Positions 38,346 to 49,743 of a DNA stretch of 64,000 bases are shown here, in pieces. The stretch covers positions 2,847,001 through 2,911,000 of the forward strand of contig NZ_CP166840.1 in NCBI RefSeq assembly GCF_041346925.1. Reading direction: 5' to 3'. This DNA is from Agaribacterium sp. ZY112 (lineage in GTDB: Bacteria > Pseudomonadota > Gammaproteobacteria > Pseudomonadales > Cellvibrionaceae). Below the pieces are notes generated by a model. The model made no database searches. It saw only the letters and a program-made list of their open reading frames with translations, and was not told where the DNA came from. Position 1 is the first letter of the stretch, and every line of letters starts with the position of its first letter. Made by a program: the position numbers and the translations under genes.

Positions 38346-39068
38346 CTAGATCTGCTCATAACTGCGCCAATGGCCATCAATCAACAACTGAAAAGGGCGG
38401 TATTGAGCTTTGTAGCGCATCTTTTGGCAGCCTTTGATTAGATAGCCAAGGTAAAGGTGGGGCAGGTTATGTTGTTGGGCCCAAAGGGTTTGAAATAAGA
38501 TGTTGAAGTTGCCTAGGCCTCGCTTGTGCTCATCGGGTTCAAAAAAGCTATACATGGCAGAAATACCATCGCTAAGCAGGTCGATGACGGCTACGGAAAG
38601 TAATTTTTTATTTTTGTCTCTAAAGCATAAGTAGCGGGTAATCCCCCAAGCGCTTGATAAAAAGTCGCTGAATTGCTCTCTGCTGGGTGGGTACATGTCG
38701 CCATCAGAGTGGCGAGCATTGATGTAGCGAGAGTAGAGCTCGTAGTATTCGTCTTCATCGATGCTTCTCTTGAGTTCGCAATATAAGTCTTCATTGCGTT
38801 TCAAGCAGCGTTTTTGACTGCGATTGGGTGTGAAGCTTTCACATAAAACACGAAATGGTATGCAGGCGTTACAGTTTTCGCAGCGTGGCTTATAAACGTG
38901 CTCGCCACTGCGTCTAAAACCAAAAGCAGAGAGGGTGCTATATAAGCCTGCATCAAGTTGTTGCTTGGGGTCTACAAAAATGTTACTGCTTTTTTTTGCA
39001 TCTAAATAGCCGCAGTTGTGCTCCACGGTTTGGAAAAAACGTAATTCACTCAGATCCGTCAAAGCCAT
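38346..39068 (-). CDS. bpt: Aspartate/glutamate leucyltransferase (arginyltransferase family)
   Basis: Aminoacyl-tRNA-protein transferase of about 240 residues. In bacteria this family (Bpt) adds leucine to N-terminal Asp or Glu, making N-degrons for ClpS. The cysteine-rich N-terminal part has CGYLDAKKSSNIFVDP and YKPRCENCNACIPFRV; the GNAT-like C-terminal part has SHYFCF-like RYLCFRD, MYSFFEPDEHKRGLGNFNIL and YLGYLIKGCQKMRYKAQY. The frame is open to 39143 but ATG 39068 gives the family N-terminus; it overlaps the aat end by 23 nt. Using bpt rather than ate follows bacterial usage. Confidence 0.93.
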   Translation of the reverse strand: MALTDLSELRFFQTVEHNCGYLDAKKSSNIFVDPKQQLDAGLYSTLSAFGFRRSGEHVYKPRCENCNACIPFRVLCESFTPNRSQKRCLKRNEDLYCELKRSIDEDEYYELYSRYINARHSDGDMYPPSREQFSDFLSSAWGITRYLCFRDKNKKLLSVAVIDLLSDGISAMYSFFEPDEHKRGLGNFNILFQTLWAQQHNLPHLYLGYLIKGCQKMRYKAQYRPFQLLIDGHWRSYEQI

Positions 39069-39774
39069 GCTCTCCCATTGCCCAATTTCCGGACCAATCA
39101 AACTTTCTAGCTGAGCCTTGATTGTCTTGCAGGATGTACTCAAACTCGTCGCGCTCTATCTCTGTAGCGCCAAACTGGGCAAGATAATCAGTATAAATTT
39201 GGCAGTCAATCAGTTTAAAGCCCCATGCTTGTAGCTGTTTGATTGTCGTAGCGAAAGCCAGTTTGCTGGCGCCACTTACTTCGCTAAACATAGACTCACC
39301 AAAAAATACGCGACCTATCGAAATACCGTAGAGGCCTCCGACTAGCTTATCGTCCTGCCATGCTTCAATGCAGTGGGCCCAGCCTTGTTGGTGCAGTTCG
39401 CTGTAGGCTCGCTGTATATCATCAGTGATCCAGGTGCCATCTTGGCCGTCTCGAACTTGATCAGCACAGCGCTGAATAACCTCTTCAAAAGCGCTATTCA
39501 CTCGGATGTTAAACGGTTTTTTGCGAGCCAGTTTGCGCAGGCTTCTGTTTAAGTGGGCGAGCTCTGGTCTCAGGCAAAGGCGTGGGGTTGGGCTCCACCA
39601 TAGAATAGCTTGGCCATCTTCAAACCAAGGAAAAATGCCGCGCTGGTAGGCTTTGATCAGGGTTTGGCTGTTTAAATTCCCCCCCGCAGCAAGCAGACCA
39701 TTAGGGTCTTCGAGTGCAAGATGGGTAGGGGGGAAGGCTGGATTGACCTCATCCAGCCAGACTAGTTGGCTCAC
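39046..39774 (-). CDS. aat: Leucyl/phenylalanyl-tRNA--protein transferase
   Basis: Transferase of 242 residues that attaches Leu or Phe to proteins with N-terminal Arg or Lys, the primary bacterial N-degron step. Marks are FPPTHLALEDPNGLLAAGG, YQRGIFPWFEDGQAILWWSP, PRLCLRPE, EAWQDDKLVGGLYGISIGRV, and FFGESMFSEVSGASKLAF. The start is GTG 39774, two bases after the trxB stop, so translation is likely coupled with trxB; the end overlaps bpt. Confidence 0.97.
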   Translation of the reverse strand: MSQLVWLDEVNPAFPPTHLALEDPNGLLAAGGNLNSQTLIKAYQRGIFPWFEDGQAILWWSPTPRLCLRPELAHLNRSLRKLARKKPFNIRVNSAFEEVIQRCADQVRDGQDGTWITDDIQRAYSELHQQGWAHCIEAWQDDKLVGGLYGISIGRVFFGESMFSEVSGASKLAFATTIKQLQAWGFKLIDCQIYTDYLAQFGATEIERDEFEYILQDNQGSARKFDWSGNWAMGEHGFDGSE

Positions 39775-39775
39775 C

Positions 39776-40726
<951 letters not shown>

Positions 40727-40841
40727 CTACAGGTCCGATAAGAGATAATTGTAAGTGATTCTAAAGGATTTCAACCTTGCCGCCTATTGGCTCTAACAAT
40801 AAGCGCGATTAAGTTTCTAAATGCCCAACTTTTTTGGGGAA

Positions 40842-41777
40842 TTATTTAGTGTTGTATTTGTTTTCATCCGCACGGCGTACACAGGCTCGCAGGCTTTCAC
40901 CGTCTTGCTGCTCAGCAATACCAATCGTTATATCAAGAGGGTTCTCTTGATGCAGTTGGCTGTGTTGTATTAGCTGTTGCAAGCGCTTGCTCAATTGTGA
41001 GCAGCCCTCTAAATCACAGGGAACTGGCATAATGACAAATTTTGAGCGGCTAATGCGGTATAGTTTTTCACCTTGATAAAGTTGGGTCCGCGCGAGCTCA
41101 CAAAAATTTATCAGCGCTTCGTCTCCGGCAAGGTGACCAAACTGGGCGTTGATTTTTTCTATGTCATCCAGCTCCAGTAAAATAACCGAACGGATACTTT
41201 GGTTGGCATTGTCTTCTTGTACGGCCTGCTCAAAGGAACGACGGTTGTAGCAGGCGGTTAATGGGTCTTTATAGCTGAGCTCTTCTAGCTGTTGTTGTTG
41301 CATTTGATTGCGGCTAACAAATAGTGCAGTGAAAACGTTACTGGCTAAAAAGCTAATTGCAAATGAAGCTAGCTTAGTACCACTGACTTGATCGTGGATC
41401 ATGATGAATATCGACAGCCCAGTGATGCACGCGGCAATCATGGCCCATTGGATACGGGCTAGATAATACATGGCTATAGCACAAGGGAAACTCCAGAGTA
41501 CTTGCTCAGGGCCTTTGAGGGCGACGCTGGTTATTTGACCGCTAACAAGGATAAAAGCAAGGATTAGGCTGGCTTTTTCGACTTTACGCGTTTTATAAAC
41601 ATAGGCAAACATCAGTGTTAGAGACGAAACTGCAACAGCATCAAGAGTTGCAATAGGCCAGTCGGAGGTTAGTACTCTGTGTATCAGAAAAGGGGTTAGG
41701 CCCAGCATCGTCGCTAGACATATACCAAGAATCACCCATTCTCGAGTGCTTCGTTGTATTAATTGAACCGTGCTCAT
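40842..41777 (-). CDS. Membrane protein with degenerate GGDEF domain
   Basis: A 311-residue protein with six predicted membrane helices in residues about 13-155 (a MASE-like sensor module) and a diguanylate-cyclase-like domain from about 165. The fold is clear: SYKDPLTACYNRRSFE, INAQFGHLAGDEAL. But the signature reads RISRSKF where an active enzyme has RxGGDEF, and the first metal aspartate is replaced in LLELDDIEKIN. It is therefore very unlikely to make c-di-GMP and may act as a sensor or binding partner. No EAL domain is present. It lies between trxB and ftsK, divergent from the hydrolase gene. Confidence 0.85.
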   Translation of the reverse strand: MSTVQLIQRSTREWVILGICLATMLGLTPFLIHRVLTSDWPIATLDAVAVSSLTLMFAYVYKTRKVEKASLILAFILVSGQITSVALKGPEQVLWSFPCAIAMYYLARIQWAMIAACITGLSIFIMIHDQVSGTKLASFAISFLASNVFTALFVSRNQMQQQQLEELSYKDPLTACYNRRSFEQAVQEDNANQSIRSVILLELDDIEKINAQFGHLAGDEALINFCELARTQLYQGEKLYRISRSKFVIMPVPCDLEGCSQLSKRLQQLIQHSQLHQENPLDITIGIAEQQDGESLRACVRRADENKYNTK

Positions 41778-41899
41778 CCTTAGGCGGCCTTAGTTGGGTA
41801 ATTGCAGCGACGCATTTTAAAGGAAAAAGTGTATTCCTCTCAGTGCTTTTTAAGATTTAAGTAATATTAAGATCTGTTCATGAGTAGGTGTTGTCTGTA

Positions 41900-41915
41900 G
41901 GAGTATAGGTACTCC
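41900..41915. repeat. Short inverted repeat upstream of the hydrolase gene
   Basis: GGAGTA-TAGG-TACTCC, a perfect 6-bp stem with a 4-nt loop, in the 250-bp region between the divergent degenerate GGDEF gene and the hydrolase gene. It could be an operator half or a small leader hairpin; nothing further supports a role. Confidence 0.35.
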
Positions 41916-42027
41916 GTATGCTGTGCCTGTTAGTGTTAGGCGTTATTATCTTCGCTATTATTTCACTCTTCCTATGCTAAATTGTTGGATTTCGTACGGG
42001 GAGTCTCTTTTATTTATAAGGTTGCAT

Positions 42028-43521
42028 ATGGTTGCCAAGCGTTTTGCTTTTACTTTGTGCTGTGTTCTGTTCTTTGTATTTACTCACACAGTTTATTCTG
42101 AGACTTGGTTAGACAAGGCAAAAAATAAATATGACGATTTACGGGGGGCAAAAAAAACTGATGTTGAAACGTCTTCTGAAACTAAGGAGAAAGCGTCTAT
42201 AGCTCGAGCAGAGATACCAAATGATTTGCCTGATGACTGGCGTTTAGAGTTATTCGAAGAGTCTATCTTTGGCAGTGAGTTAGTGTTGGCTCGAGTGGGG
42301 GAGGCTGGCAAGCCAAAGGTTTTTTTGGTTCATGGCCTTGGTCAGTTAGGTATGCGGGATTGGTTAACTGTTGTTCCTAAGCTGAAAGCTGATTATGAGG
42401 TTTTTGTAATTGATTTACCTGGCTTTGCTTCTTCAGGTAAACCCAAAGGTAAATATTCCCCTAGTAACTATGCTGGTGTGCTTAATGAAGTGAAGGCATA
42501 TTATGCTCCTTCAGAACAAATCAGCATGATTGGGCACTCAATGGGGGCGGCGGTGACCTTGCGCTATAGCCATTTATACCCTAATAGCCTGAAGCGGGCG
42601 GTTTTGGTCGATGCCGCAGGAATACTGCAACGAACTGCATTTATGAAGCACAGTGTGCAGATTTCAAATGCAGAAAAATCGTCTGCTCATGTGTCTAAAC
42701 TTGTCTTGTCCAAGACGCAGGGGTTGAGTAATAACCTTATCGAGTTGATTAATCTGTGGCCAGATCCAAGTAGGCTTATCAAGTCTGAGGGGGCCTGGAG
42801 CAAGACTTTTTCGGGAAAGTCTAATGCTAATGCAGCTTTTGCTCTCATAGAAGAGGATTTCTCAGAGGCAATTTATAATAATAAAGTTGCAATAACACTT
42901 ATCTGGGGAGAGCTTGACACCGTAGCGCCCTTGCGAACTGGCGAGGTGCTTAGTCATGCTTTAGGAGGGGCTAAATTAAGTGTTATTGCTGGCGCTAAGC
43001 ATGTGCCAATGAAAACACACAGCGATCTCTTTAATGACTATTTAAAACACCATTTGGATCAGACGTACTCAGAGCCTGAGCAAAAGTTGCAGGAGGGTGA
43101 GAATATCAACTGCGGTGGTATTTCGGGGCGTATATATACTGGCGATTATAAAAAGGTACATATAAGTGACTGTAAAGCTATCACTTTACGAGATATGACT
43201 GCGGAGCAGTTGATAATTAAAGATTCTCAAGTGGATATTGAGGATGTTAGTTTAACGAGTAAGGGGACAGCTTTTTCTTGTCAAGATTCAGTGGTACTTG
43301 CAACGAATTTATCCATTAAGGGTGATGTTGCTATGTTGCTTGACGATTGTCGACTGGATAGTGCGGGAATGTACCTTGAGGCTTACGCTACGGCCTTAAA
43401 TGTATTGAATCAATCAAGGTTGGTGATTTCAATAGCTCGAGTCTCAAGTGCGAAGTACAAAGGCTTTGCTCACGGCCTTTATGTATTGGAACAGCAGAGT
43501 TTGGATGAATATTTACAATAA
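42028..43521 (+). CDS. Exported alpha/beta hydrolase with C-terminal extension
   Basis: A 497-residue protein with a signal peptide ([20 protein letters not shown], cleavage near VYS). A charged linker follows, then an alpha/beta hydrolase domain (about residues 70-350). The catalytic set is visible: nucleophile in [11 protein letters not shown], acid in [10 protein letters not shown], histidine in AGAKHVPM, and an oxyanion region [12 protein letters not shown]. The last 130 or so residues (from [17 protein letters not shown]) show repeated short strands with regular Ile/Val/Leu spacing and resemble a right-handed beta-helix; I do not recognise it as a known add-on to hydrolases. ATG 42028 with AAGG 7 nt upstream is preferred over an earlier in-frame start. 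The substrate is unknown. Confidence 0.82.
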   Translation: MVAKRFAFTLCCVLFFVFTHTVYSETWLDKAKNKYDDLRGAKKTDVETSSETKEKASIARAEIPNDLPDDWRLELFEESIFGSELVLARVGEAGKPKVFLVHGLGQLGMRDWLTVVPKLKADYEVFVIDLPGFASSGKPKGKYSPSNYAGVLNEVKAYYAPSEQISMIGHSMGAAVTLRYSHLYPNSLKRAVLVDAAGILQRTAFMKHSVQISNAEKSSAHVSKLVLSKTQGLSNNLIELINLWPDPSRLIKSEGAWSKTFSGKSNANAAFALIEEDFSEAIYNNKVAITLIWGELDTVAPLRTGEVLSHALGGAKLSVIAGAKHVPMKTHSDLFNDYLKHHLDQTYSEPEQKLQEGENINCGGISGRIYTGDYKKVHISDCKAITLRDMTAEQLIIKDSQVDIEDVSLTSKGTAFSCQDSVVLATNLSIKGDVAMLLDDCRLDSAGMYLEAYATALNVLNQSRLVISIARVSSAKYKGFAHGLYVLEQQSLDEYLQ

Positions 43522-43637
43522 ATGCGAATTGCTTGGTCTGTTTTATTCAAGAAATTAAGTTTGTCGATGCTAGATTGTTGAAGCATGGCGCTGGACTCTC
43601 TATGATCACGCCGAAACCTTGGGGAATAAGAGAAAGA

Positions 43638-45980
43638 ATGACGGAGCAGGTTAGTAGCACATCCTCAGCTGGAAAATTAGTTGAAGATCTCAGTACCAGA
43701 GTGATACGTGAAGGTGTACTTATTGTACTGATTACGGTGTTCTCTTATTTGACTGTAGCCCTAGTTAGTTATAGTGAACATGATCCAGGGTGGTCGAATA
43801 CAGGCAGCAGTTCAGCGGTTAGAAATGCGGCCGGTCCTGCAGGTGCTTGGGTGGCAGATGTCTTTTTGTCCCTTTTTGGCAATATTGCCTATCTATTCCC
43901 CTTGCTTTTGCTTTATCAAATTTGGCACCAGCTTAAAGAGCGTCAAAACTGGCGTTTTGATGCACTTCTCACCGCACTTAAGTCGCTTGGTTTGTTGTTG
44001 GTTATGGTGTCGGCTTGTGGTTTAACGGTTATTCAGGCAGGAGCTGAGAGCGGCTCTTTACCGTTTTCTCTAGGTGGCTGGCTGGGGCTTGAGATCGCTG
44101 AAACCATGCGTTCAAGCTTTGGTTATATTGGTTCTGCCATGATCCTATTGGCGGTTTTCTTTTTTGGTTTAACGATTTTTATTGAAATCAGTTGGTTTGC
44201 GGTAATGGATTTCATTGGCGCCAAAATACTGCAAGCGTGGGCCGCAGCGCATCGTTGGTTCAAAAAGTACAAATTACGTAAAGCTGAGAAAAAACAGGTT
44301 GCGGCCGTTGTTGAGCACCGCCGTGAAGCCGTAAAAGCTGAAAAGAAAGAGAGTCTTAAGCGTAAACCACCAAAGATTAGTAAACCGCGCATTGAACCTA
44401 AAGTGAGTACCCGTGCGGCAGCAGAGAAGCAGCAAAAGCTCTTCGATGAGCCGGTCGTCGGAGAGTTGCCAGCGATTAGTTTATTGGAGCCTGCTGATCC
44501 TGCCGATAAAAAGGGCTATAGCGAAGAGAATCTTGAAGCCATGTCTCGCTTGCTCGAGCTTAAACTTAAAGACTTTGGTGTGATTGCTGAAGTGGTAGGT
44601 GTTCTGCCTGGGCCTGTTGTTACACGCTTTGAGTTGCAACCTGCACCAGGTGTTAAGGCCTCTAAAATCACGGGTTTGAGTTCAGATTTAGCGCGCTCTT
44701 TGGCCGTCAGTGCGGTTCGTGTGGTTGAAGTTATTCAGGGTAAGTCGGTTGTTGGTATTGAGATTCCGAATGAGCACCGAGAGATGGTGCGCTTAAGTGA
44801 GGTCATTGCTTCTGTAGAGTATGAAAAGTCCAAATCACCATTGAGCTTGGCTTTGGGGCATGACATCAGTGGTGAGCCCGTGATTGCCGACTTAGCTAAG
44901 ATGCCTCACTTACTTGTCGCCGGTACAACAGGTTCGGGTAAGTCGGTGGGTGTGAACTCTATGCTTGTTAGCATGCTCTATAAGTCGACACCTGAAGAAG
45001 TGCGCTTATTACTGGTTGACCCCAAAATGCTTGAGCTAAGTGTGTATGAAGGTATTCCTCATCTGCTGGCTCCTGTGATTACCGACATGAAAGAAGCCGC
45101 AACAGGTTTGCGCTGGTGTGTGGGGGAAATGGAACGCCGTTATAAGTTGATGGCGGCTTTGGGTGTGAGGAATCTGGCAGGCTATAACAAGAAAGTTAGA
45201 GATGCTAAAAAAGCAGGCGAAGAAATTAAAGACCCCTTGTATGTGCCAATGGATGAAGGGGTTAGTGGTGTTGAAGGCTTTGAGCCCCCTGCATTAGATA
45301 CATTGCCGTTTATTGTTGTGGTCATTGACGAATTTGCTGACATGATGATGATTGTTGGTAAAAAGGTTGAGCAACTAATTGCTCGAATCGCTCAAAAAGC
45401 ACGAGCGGCGGGTATTCACTTGGTTCTTGCGACTCAGCGCCCATCGGTGGATGTTATTACCGGTCTTATTAAGGCCAATGTCCCTACTCGCATGGCCTTC
45501 CAGGTAAGTTCTAAAATCGATTCAAGAACCATCCTCGATCAAGGTGGTGCCGAGCAGTTACTTGGTCATGGTGATATGTTGTTCTTGCCTCCTGGAACAG
45601 CTCACACTGTGCGTGTGCATGGCGCGTTTATTGATGATCATGAGGTTCATGAGGTGGTCGCTGATTGGAAAAAGCGAGGCGAGCCTAATTATCTTGAAGA
45701 AATTTTCAGTGAAGAGGTTGATAGTATTCCTGTTCCTGGTTTTAGCAGTGGTGAAGAGACATCAGGCGGCGATGATGAAAGCGACCCGCTTTATGATCAA
45801 GCTCTTGAATTTGTTACAGAAACACGTAAAGCCAGCATCAGTTCAGTTCAGCGTAAATTGCGCATTGGCTATAACAGGGCTGCAAGACTTATTGAACAGA
45901 TGGAGGCATCTGGTGTCGTAAGTTCTATGGGGACCAATGGTAATAGAGAAGTACTTGCGCCGCCGCCACCTAAGCGGTAG
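43638..45980 (+). CDS. ftsK: DNA translocase FtsK
   Basis: Septal DNA pump of about 780 residues that clears and dimer-resolves chromosome termini. Four N-terminal membrane helices (within about residues 20-200) anchor it at the divisome. A short basic linker (about 205-290) replaces the long E. coli linker. The motor has Walker [31 protein letters not shown] and Walker [14 protein letters not shown]. The C-terminal winged-helix gamma domain (about 715-775), which reads KOPS sites, contains [20 protein letters not shown]. The frame is open to 43533, but ATG 43638 fits the family N-terminus. Confidence 0.97.
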   Translation: MTEQVSSTSSAGKLVEDLSTRVIREGVLIVLITVFSYLTVALVSYSEHDPGWSNTGSSSAVRNAAGPAGAWVADVFLSLFGNIAYLFPLLLLYQIWHQLKERQNWRFDALLTALKSLGLLLVMVSACGLTVIQAGAESGSLPFSLGGWLGLEIAETMRSSFGYIGSAMILLAVFFFGLTIFIEISWFAVMDFIGAKILQAWAAAHRWFKKYKLRKAEKKQVAAVVEHRREAVKAEKKESLKRKPPKISKPRIEPKVSTRAAAEKQQKLFDEPVVGELPAISLLEPADPADKKGYSEENLEAMSRLLELKLKDFGVIAEVVGVLPGPVVTRFELQPAPGVKASKITGLSSDLARSLAVSAVRVVEVIQGKSVVGIEIPNEHREMVRLSEVIASVEYEKSKSPLSLALGHDISGEPVIADLAKMPHLLVAGTTGSGKSVGVNSMLVSMLYKSTPEEVRLLLVDPKMLELSVYEGIPHLLAPVITDMKEAATGLRWCVGEMERRYKLMAALGVRNLAGYNKKVRDAKKAGEEIKDPLYVPMDEGVSGVEGFEPPALDTLPFIVVVIDEFADMMMIVGKKVEQLIARIAQKARAAGIHLVLATQRPSVDVITGLIKANVPTRMAFQVSSKIDSRTILDQGGAEQLLGHGDMLFLPPGTAHTVRVHGAFIDDHEVHEVVADWKKRGEPNYLEEIFSEEVDSIPVPGFSSGEETSGGDDESDPLYDQALEFVTETRKASISSVQRKLRIGYNRAARLIEQMEASGVVSSMGTNGNREVLAPPPPKR

Positions 45981-46001
45981 CTCGAGTCTAGTGGGTAAAA
46001 T

Positions 46002-46634
46002 ATGTATCGAATTTTAGTTGTTTTGTTAGTGCTTGTTTCAGGTTTTGTGCAGGCACAAGATAAAGTTGTCAGTGACGCTACGCGCTCACTGTACGAGCGC
46101 TTAGGTAACATCCAATCACTGAGTGCAGACTTTAATCAAAAAGTAACGGACCATGAAGGTTGGCTTGTAAGCGAGCAGCGCGGCACCTTATTACTTCAGC
46201 GCCCAGGGCAATTGCGTTGGCACTGCAATGAGCCTCAAGAGCAGTTGGTGGTAGGCGATGGTGAGAAGATCTGGCTGTTTGATCCCGACTTGGAACAGGT
46301 GAGTATCTATAAAAGCGCTAACTTGTTAGAGGGGCCAATGACCTTACTTGCACAAAGCATGGAAGCCCTAGCTGAGCAGTTTGCTGTTGCCGAAACGGAC
46401 TGTGATGATCAAGCTTGTTATCTATTGATTCCACGAACTCAAGATCAAAATACCGCCTTTAGTGAGTTGCGTTTCGATTTTTCTGAGGCCGGTTTAAGTC
46501 GGATACTCATGTCTGATCGTATGCGTCAGAAGACAGAAACCAAACTCAGCAACCTTATCTATAACGCTGACATTGATCAAAAACAGTTTACATTTGTTGT
46601 GCCTGAAGGCGTCGATGTCGTAGTCAATGACTGA
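46002..46634 (+). CDS. lolA: Outer membrane lipoprotein carrier protein LolA
   Basis: Periplasmic chaperone of 210 residues that carries lipoproteins from LolCDE to LolB. A signal peptide covers residues 1-18 (cleavage after VQA). Conserved features are LSADFNQKV, RGTLLLQRPGQLRWHCNEP (hydrophobic cavity strands) and VVGDGEKIWLFDPDLEQVSI. It lies 21 nt after ftsK and overlaps rarA by 8 nt; ftsK-lolA-rarA is a widely conserved order in gammaproteobacteria. Confidence 0.96.
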   Translation: MYRILVVLLVLVSGFVQAQDKVVSDATRSLYERLGNIQSLSADFNQKVTDHEGWLVSEQRGTLLLQRPGQLRWHCNEPQEQLVVGDGEKIWLFDPDLEQVSIYKSANLLEGPMTLLAQSMEALAEQFAVAETDCDDQACYLLIPRTQDQNTAFSELRFDFSEAGLSRILMSDRMRQKTETKLSNLIYNADIDQKQFTFVVPEGVDVVVND

Positions 46635-47970
46635 TCTTTTTAGTAACGAAGATAATGCGCTAAGCTCGGCGCCCCTTGCCGCTCGTATGCGGCCACGCAG
46701 ATTAAGCGAATATTTGGGGCAAGAGCACTTACTTGCCGAAGGGCGTGCACTGCGTAAAGTTTTAGAGCAAGGGCAGCCTCATTCTATGTTGTTATGGGGC
46801 CCGCCGGGTGTAGGAAAAACAACTTTAGCGCGCTTGCTTGCTAATGAAATAGATGCCCTGTTCTTGTCTGTTTCGGCGGTATTAAGTGGTGTTAAAGAGC
46901 TGCGTTCGGCTATTGAGCAAGCTAAACAGTGGCGAATTGCTACCAATAAAGCCAGTATTTTGTTCGTAGATGAAGTTCATCGCTTTAATAAAGCGCAGCA
47001 GGATGCGTTTTTACCTTATGTTGAAGATGGAACCGTCATTTTTGTTGGCGCTACGACCGAAAACCCAAGTTTTGAAGTGAATAACGCGTTGTTATCTCGC
47101 TGTCGAACTTACGTACTCAAGAGCCTCAGTGAACAAGCGATCGGTTCTTTGATAGATCAAGCGCTTACCGATACTGAACGAGGTTTGGGCGCGCGTGAAC
47201 TTAGCATCAGTGATGAAGCGCGGAGCTGTCTTATCAAAAGTTGCTCTGGTGATGCGCGAAACTGTTTAAATGTATTAGAGATCGCGTCCGATCTTGTTGA
47301 TGATAAAAGTGAGCTGTCGATGGACGAGCTGGCCGATGTCATCGGTGAGGGCGTGCGTATGTTTGACAAGGGCGGCGATCTTTTTTATGAGCAGATCAGT
47401 GCCCTGCATAAGAGTGTAAGGGGATCAGACCCCGATGCTTCACTGTATTGGATGATGGCAATGCTTGATGGGGGCTGTGATCCTCTTTATGTAGCAAGGC
47501 GTTTAGTGCGCATTGCTTCAGAAGATATCGGTAATGCAGACCCGCGAGCCTTGCAGTTATGCTTGAACGCATGGGATGTGCAGCAGCGCTTAGGGCATCC
47601 TGAGGGTGAGCTTACCATGGCGCAAGCCGTGTTGTATCTAGCGGCGGCGCCAAAGAGTAATGCCGTGTATAATGCCTTCAAATCTGCTCGTGCGGATATT
47701 GCGTCTTCGGCAGTACATGAGGTTCCAGTGCATTTGCGTAATGCACCTAGCAAGTTGATGAAAGAACTCGGTTATGGTCGAGAATATCGCTACGCGCATA
47801 ATGAGCCTGGTGCATTTGCAGCCGGAGAGCGTTACTTTCCTGATGATATGGAAGAGCGCTGCTATTACGAGCCTGTTGATCGCGGTCTTGAAATTAAAAT
47901 CGCTGAAAAATTAACGATGCTTCGTCGCTTAAATGACGAGGCTAGAGCATTAGAAAAGGAAAATCAATGA
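46627..47970 (+). CDS. rarA: Replication-associated recombination protein A
   Basis: AAA+ ATPase of 447 residues (MgsA/RarA, E. coli 447) that acts at stalled replication forks. The Walker A is WGPPGVGKTTLARLLA, Walker B is ILFVDEVHRFNKAQQDAFLP, sensor region ATTENPSFEVN, and the C-terminal tetramerisation domain has YWMMAMLDGGCDPLYVARRL and NAPSKLMKELGYG. It starts within the lolA end and overlaps crcB by 4 nt. Confidence 0.97.
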   Translation: MTDLFSNEDNALSSAPLAARMRPRRLSEYLGQEHLLAEGRALRKVLEQGQPHSMLLWGPPGVGKTTLARLLANEIDALFLSVSAVLSGVKELRSAIEQAKQWRIATNKASILFVDEVHRFNKAQQDAFLPYVEDGTVIFVGATTENPSFEVNNALLSRCRTYVLKSLSEQAIGSLIDQALTDTERGLGARELSISDEARSCLIKSCSGDARNCLNVLEIASDLVDDKSELSMDELADVIGEGVRMFDKGGDLFYEQISALHKSVRGSDPDASLYWMMAMLDGGCDPLYVARRLVRIASEDIGNADPRALQLCLNAWDVQQRLGHPEGELTMAQAVLYLAAAPKSNAVYNAFKSARADIASSAVHEVPVHLRNAPSKLMKELGYGREYRYAHNEPGAFAAGERYFPDDMEERCYYEPVDRGLEIKIAEKLTMLRRLNDEARALEKENQ

Positions 47971-48338
47971 ACTGGTTAGCTGTCGCGATGGGTGGGGCTA
48001 TTGGTGCCTGTCTACGTTATGGGTTGGCTCTTTCATTTGCCTCAGCGGGCTTTCGCTTCCCTGTTGCCACCTTTATTGCCAATATGGGCGGCTGTTTTTT
48101 AATGGGCCTTGGTTTTATCTTTATTGTAGAAAAAGCCATGCTCTCTGATTTGTGGCGTCATGTCTTATTGATTGGCATGTTAGGCGCATTCACCACCTAC
48201 TCAACATTTTCTGTTGAGGTTGTTTCTCTGCTGGTTGATCAATACTGGAAAACCGCATTTCTTTATTGGTTTGGTACTGCCGTGCTCAGTGTTGTTAGTG
48301 CTGCAATAGGCATAGGTGTTGCCAAGCAACTTATTTAA
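47967..48338 (+). CDS. crcB: Fluoride efflux channel CrcB (Fluc)
   Basis: A 123-residue dual-topology membrane protein with four helices that exports fluoride. Conserved are GGAIGACLRYGL, TFIANMGGCFLMGL (the Asn that lines the ion path) and GMLGAFTTYSTFSVE with the TTYSTF motif. It overlaps rarA by 4 nt and so is expressed constitutively with that operon rather than from a fluoride riboswitch, for which there is no room upstream. Confidence 0.95.
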   Translation: MNWLAVAMGGAIGACLRYGLALSFASAGFRFPVATFIANMGGCFLMGLGFIFIVEKAMLSDLWRHVLLIGMLGAFTTYSTFSVEVVSLLVDQYWKTAFLYWFGTAVLSVVSAAIGIGVAKQLI

Positions 48339-49640
<1,302 letters not shown>

Positions 49641-49668
49641 GAAGCCGTATGTTTGTTAGGTGATTGAC

Positions 49669-49693
49669 TAAGCCCGGCCTTTGGTCGGGCTTA
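49669..49693 (+). terminator. Hairpin after serS
   Basis: TAAGCCCGGCC and GGTCGGGCTTA form an 11-bp stem with one G-U pair and a TTT loop, 28 nt after the serS stop. No T run follows, so termination may be partial and cysG could still be reached from upstream. Confidence 0.55.
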
Positions 49694-49743
49694 GGTCGTT
49701 ATGGCAGCTGCTAAACTGCTAATAGCTACAAAGTAGAGAGAAG

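Noticed and set aside
43533..43637. Upstream extension of ftsK from 43533
   Set aside because: The first 35 residues of the long frame do not match any FtsK N-terminus and lie in the intergenic gap; ATG 43638 fits the family.
47938..47966. Fluoride riboswitch before crcB
   Set aside because: crcB overlaps rarA by 4 nt, leaving no room for a leader aptamer; the upstream sequence is rarA coding DNA.
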